A program made the position numbers and the translations under genes. Below the pieces are notes generated by a model. The model saw only the letters and a list, made by a program, of their open reading frames with translations. It did not search any database and was not told the origin of the DNA. 64,000 nucleotides of DNA from JAGRCP01 sp942490705 (GTDB lineage: Bacteria; Chloroflexota; Anaerolineae; Caldilineales; Caldilineaceae): positions 1 through 64,000 of the forward strand of contig CALNXY010000007.1 in the NCBI GenBank assembly GCA_942490705.1, in the 5' to 3' direction. Of this stretch, positions 61,425-64,000 are shown piece by piece (the first letter of the stretch is position 1; each line of letters begins with the position of its first letter).

Positions 61425-63155
61425 ATGCCTGACGACAAATTCGCCTTTTCCTATGCAGCCTCCGACCTGGACGGCGTCGCCGTTCAAGGTCGCGTCCGGC
61501 TGAACCCCTTGCACAGCGCCGTTGCCCATCTCTTGATGAAAGATGCGCAGCGCCATCCGCTCATCGAAGTCATCTGCAAGAATGAGACCGACGCAACGCG
61601 CCGCCTGCGCATCAAGGTCAACGCGTCCCGCTACAGCGACGAAATCATCGACACGCTGATCCTCACGCCGGGCGAGGAGGAGACGCTGCGCCTCTTCCCC
61701 GCGTTCGTGCCAGAAAAAGTGGCCGAACTCAACGCACTGACCCCGACCTACATCCGTATCCATTTGGATGATCTGGCAACGGGCCAAATCCTGTTTGAGA
61801 CCATGCTGCCGCTCGATCTGCTGGCCGTCAATTCCGCCCCGCTGGCGGCGCTGGATCCGACGACCGAGCAATTCCTGGATCAGACGCGTTACTTCGGCGC
61901 GTTTGTCACACCCGACGACCCGGAGATCGACGCCTTCATGCAGGCGGCGGCGCGCTTCCTGCCCGACGGTGAAACCTTTGCCGGCTACCGGGGCAGCGTC
62001 TACGCACAGGTGGAGGCCTTCTACAACGCGTTGGCGGCACGTGGCGTCCGCTATGTCGATTCGGTGCTCGACTTCAACCCCAGCCCACAGACTCAGGTCA
62101 GCCAGCGGGTACGCCTGCCGCGCCAGGCGCTGACCATGCAGGCGGCCAACTGCATCGACGGTACGCTGCTCCTGGCCAGCCTGCTGGAGCATGTGGGCAT
62201 TGAGCCGGCCATCGTCATTCTGCCCCGTCATGCATTGGTGGCGTGGGCGCCTACGGCCGGCAGCGATAAGTGGCGCTATCTGGAGACGACGGCAATCGGC
62301 GTACAGCCCTTTGCCAAGGCCGTGGAGACGGGCGGAAACTTCGCCGCGGGTGCGGCCCATGCCCAGCAGCAGGCCAGCGCGGCCGGCTATTTCCGCTTGT
62401 GGCCCCTCCGTGACCTGCGCGCCGCCGGTATCTTTCCCCTCCCCGTCACGGGCGACGACAGCCTGCGCCGCATCGCCCAGGCGCTGGAGCGGGCCAACGG
62501 GCAAGAGGACGTACCCGGGCCGCCAGACGATCCAACGCCGCCGGAGGTGGTTACAGTCGTCCCGACGGATGAGGATGAGCCGCCAACCGGCCCACCATTG
62601 GATGTCAATGCCCTGCCGTGGACGGAACTGGGCCCACTGCTGGACGAACTAGTCGATCTCTTCACCGAAGCGGAGCTGCGACAGCTTGTCGATCGGACCT
62701 TCGATCAGCGTCTTGATGTAATCGCCGGCGGCGCTAACCTGCAAGAGCGCGTCTACAATCTCATGAACTGGGCCAAGCGGCGCAGCGCGCTGGCGACGCT
62801 GGTCGCGGCTGCGCATACCGAGCGGCCCAACAGCGAGGTGCTGGCCCGCTACACCGGCACTGGTCCTGCGCCGACCGCGCCGCAGCCCGCGCCGATCGCG
62901 CCGCCGCCTTCAGCGGGTTCGCCAAGCGCGTCATCCCCCACAGCCGGTGATGGCCTGACGCTTGTGCAACGGGTCCGCCGCGATGCGCTGCAGAAGCGCC
63001 TGGATCTCCTCCTGGAGCAACATGCGAAGGCCAGCGATCAGCTCAACGCCACGTTGGACGCGGTCAACCGGCCGATCATCCAGGCGCAGATCCGCAGCAT
63101 CGAGGAAGAGATGATGCAGGTGGAAGACCAACTTACGCAACTGCTCAGTACGTAA
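61425..63155 (+). CDS. Transglutaminase-like protein with EAD1-type domain and C-terminal coiled coil
   Basis: 576 residues from ATG 61425. Residues 1-150 are beta-rich. About 195-300 is transglutaminase-like: YAQVEAFYNALAARGVRYVD, MQAANCIDGTLLLASLLEHV (Cys about 243) and VILPRHALVAWAPTAG (His about 268). A proline-rich linker leads to residues 396-470, WTELGPLLDELVDLFTEAEL, RQLVDRTFDQRLDVIAGGAN and YNLMNWAKRRSALATLVAAA, a good match to effector-associated domain 1 (death-like adaptor fold). A second Pro/Ala linker precedes a coiled coil (512-574: RLDLLLEQHAKASDQLNATL). EAD domains tie effectors to STAND or protease sensors. The next gene, 27 bases on, carries a matching coiled coil. Confidence 0.8.
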   Translation: MPDDKFAFSYAASDLDGVAVQGRVRLNPLHSAVAHLLMKDAQRHPLIEVICKNETDATRRLRIKVNASRYSDEIIDTLILTPGEEETLRLFPAFVPEKVAELNALTPTYIRIHLDDLATGQILFETMLPLDLLAVNSAPLAALDPTTEQFLDQTRYFGAFVTPDDPEIDAFMQAAARFLPDGETFAGYRGSVYAQVEAFYNALAARGVRYVDSVLDFNPSPQTQVSQRVRLPRQALTMQAANCIDGTLLLASLLEHVGIEPAIVILPRHALVAWAPTAGSDKWRYLETTAIGVQPFAKAVETGGNFAAGAAHAQQQASAAGYFRLWPLRDLRAAGIFPLPVTGDDSLRRIAQALERANGQEDVPGPPDDPTPPEVVTVVPTDEDEPPTGPPLDVNALPWTELGPLLDELVDLFTEAELRQLVDRTFDQRLDVIAGGANLQERVYNLMNWAKRRSALATLVAAAHTERPNSEVLARYTGTGPAPTAPQPAPIAPPPSAGSPSASSPTAGDGLTLVQRVRRDALQKRLDLLLEQHAKASDQLNATLDAVNRPIIQAQIRSIEEEMMQVEDQLTQLLST

Positions 63156-63182
63156 CCGCTGCTTGTACAGAAGAAGTGACTC

Positions 63183-64000
63183 ATGCCGACCGCGATTGCC
63201 GATGTTCAGATCCGGGTGCGTGAACAAGAGCTGGAGCAGCTTGTTCAGCAGTACGAAGCGGCCAGCGCCCAGCTTAATCGCACGCTGGCCGAAGCGGACA
63301 AGGTTCCGATCCGCAACCAGATTGCACACTACGAAGCCGAAATGACGCGCGTAGCCGGCGAAATCGACGCGCTCAAGCAAGGTCATCACCTTCCGAACGC
63401 TGCACAGCGGCCGTCTCGCACGGTTTCCTATCATGAGATCGACTTTGTCGAGCCATGGCGCGACCTGCGCATGATCTTTGACGACTACGTGGACCTGCGT
63501 GACGGGGGCGGCGCGCTCCTGCTCCTGCCCGACTACGAGACGTTCTGCGCGTCGCTGCTGGTGCAGCGTCTGCGCCACTGGCTGGACGAGAAGCGCTACG
63601 GCGCGCTGGTCTATCACCCCATCCAGCTTTTGGATCTGGAGCCGCTGAGCGGCGCGCAGCTGTTGCGCCGGCTGGGCTCACGTTTGAATTGCGATGCGCC
63701 CGTCCAGGACGGCGAGGATCTGACGCCCTATCTCCGTCAACAACTCGATACGATGGTCGATAGTCTGGGGGCAGATCAGGTGCTACTCCTCGAGATCAAC
63801 GTCGTGCCCGACCTTTACGCCGCCGAAGGGTTTGTGCAGTGGTTCCTGGATTCTTTCTGGACGCCGCTACTGGCGGCGTTGAAGCAGGCTGCGGCCACGC
63901 GCCCTTACCTGCGCTGCATCACCCTGGTTGCGACCGACACACCCATACCGGAACCCCTGCCCATGGCCGATCGCTACTGCTCGACCAGCGCCTACTGCGC
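63183..64000 (+). CDS. Coiled-coil plus possible inactive-STAND-type protein (cut by the window)
   Basis: Open from ATG 63183 to the edge (272 codons). Residues 1-65 are a coiled coil, LEQLVQQYEAASAQLNRTLA and NQIAHYEAEMTRVAGEIDAL, clearly related to the end of the preceding protein. After a linker, residues 80 onward read FVEPWRDLRMIFDDYVDLRD, GGALLLLPDYETFCASLLVQ, RLRHWLDEKRYGALVYHPIQ and VLLLEINVVPDLYAAEGFVQ, an alpha/beta pattern like a P-loop NTPase that lacks a Walker A, compatible with the inactive STAND modules of conflict systems. The family is uncertain and the C-terminus is not visible. Confidence 0.65.
   Translation, partial: MPTAIADVQIRVREQELEQLVQQYEAASAQLNRTLAEADKVPIRNQIAHYEAEMTRVAGEIDALKQGHHLPNAAQRPSRTVSYHEIDFVEPWRDLRMIFDDYVDLRDGGGALLLLPDYETFCASLLVQRLRHWLDEKRYGALVYHPIQLLDLEPLSGAQLLRRLGSRLNCDAPVQDGEDLTPYLRQQLDTMVDSLGADQVLLLEINVVPDLYAAEGFVQWFLDSFWTPLLAALKQAAATRPYLRCITLVATDTPIPEPLPMADRYCSTSAYC

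Noticed and set aside
1..64000. tRNA or rRNA genes
   Set aside because: No convincing T-loop/acceptor combination or rRNA segment was seen on either strand; isolated GTTCGAA-like strings lack the rest of a tRNA.

Overview
The window looks like a chromosomal segment of a GC-rich, free-living bacterium, most likely a member of the Chloroflexota (Anaerolineae/Caldilineae type). This is inferred from gene style and content (GHMP kinase-UDPGP fusion, DHH-CBS-CCA fusion, KduI/KduD, EAD1-type conflict genes), not from a marker gene: no rRNA or tRNA was seen.

Region 1 (1-9.6 kb) is an accessory patchwork mostly on the minus strand: the start of an aldehyde-dehydrogenase-like gene, a cupin, a frameshifted GFA-family gene, a PIN/partner pair, two methyltransferases (one frameshifted, one with its 3' end duplicated 1 kb away), a polysaccharide deacetylase overlapping a GNAT gene, a plus-strand FAD oxidase, and DinB and GyrI-like genes.

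Region 2 (about 9.6-25.3 kb) is a chromosomal integron. A tyrosine recombinase with the IntI-specific insertion lies at 24282-25262 on the plus strand but is broken by several frameshifts and has lost its LLGH box. Upstream of it are a sigma70-like promoter, a candidate attI and then, running leftward, about a dozen attC or attC-like sites that alternate with small minus-strand genes. Most attC sites are about 126 bp and share their interior; one is a classical 59-bp element. Cassette genes: SRPBCC protein, BrnTA, HigBA, a broken MDR oxidoreductase, a DHFR/RibD-like reductase, a MntA/HepT remnant with an IS701-family insertion, an S24-like regulator, a membrane protein, DUF433/DUF5615 TA pair, a zinc-finger/HTH protein, tandem HigBA modules with truncated toxins, an AAC(6')-like acetyltransferase and a YdeI-like protein. 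TA modules are heavily represented, as expected for stabilised sedentary arrays.

Region 3 (25.3-61.3 kb) is denser, GC-richer and more conserved chromosome: sugar activation (kinase-UDPGP fusion plus GalU-like enzyme), a LacI regulator with kduI-kduD, glycosyltransferases, udk-resB-dinG, a TA pair with a palindromic operator, a carboxypeptidase, CtaG, SufE, a HerA/DUF853-like ATPase, rfbD-like and pcm-like genes, a low-molecular-weight phosphatase, an amidohydrolase, a DHH-CBS-CCA-adding fusion and a ferredoxin-NADP reductase. Intergenic gaps carry two families of palindromic repeats; one has its centre inverted in one copy.

Region 4 (61.3 kb to the end) has its own promoter and begins an apparent conflict/signalling operon: a transglutaminase-like protein with an EAD1-type domain and a C-terminal coiled coil, followed by a partner (cut by the window) whose N-terminal coiled coil is clearly related. 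Several single-base frameshifts sit in homopolymers or dinucleotide runs, so some pseudogene calls could be sequence errors; the damage in intI and the MDR gene is too extensive for that explanation alone.
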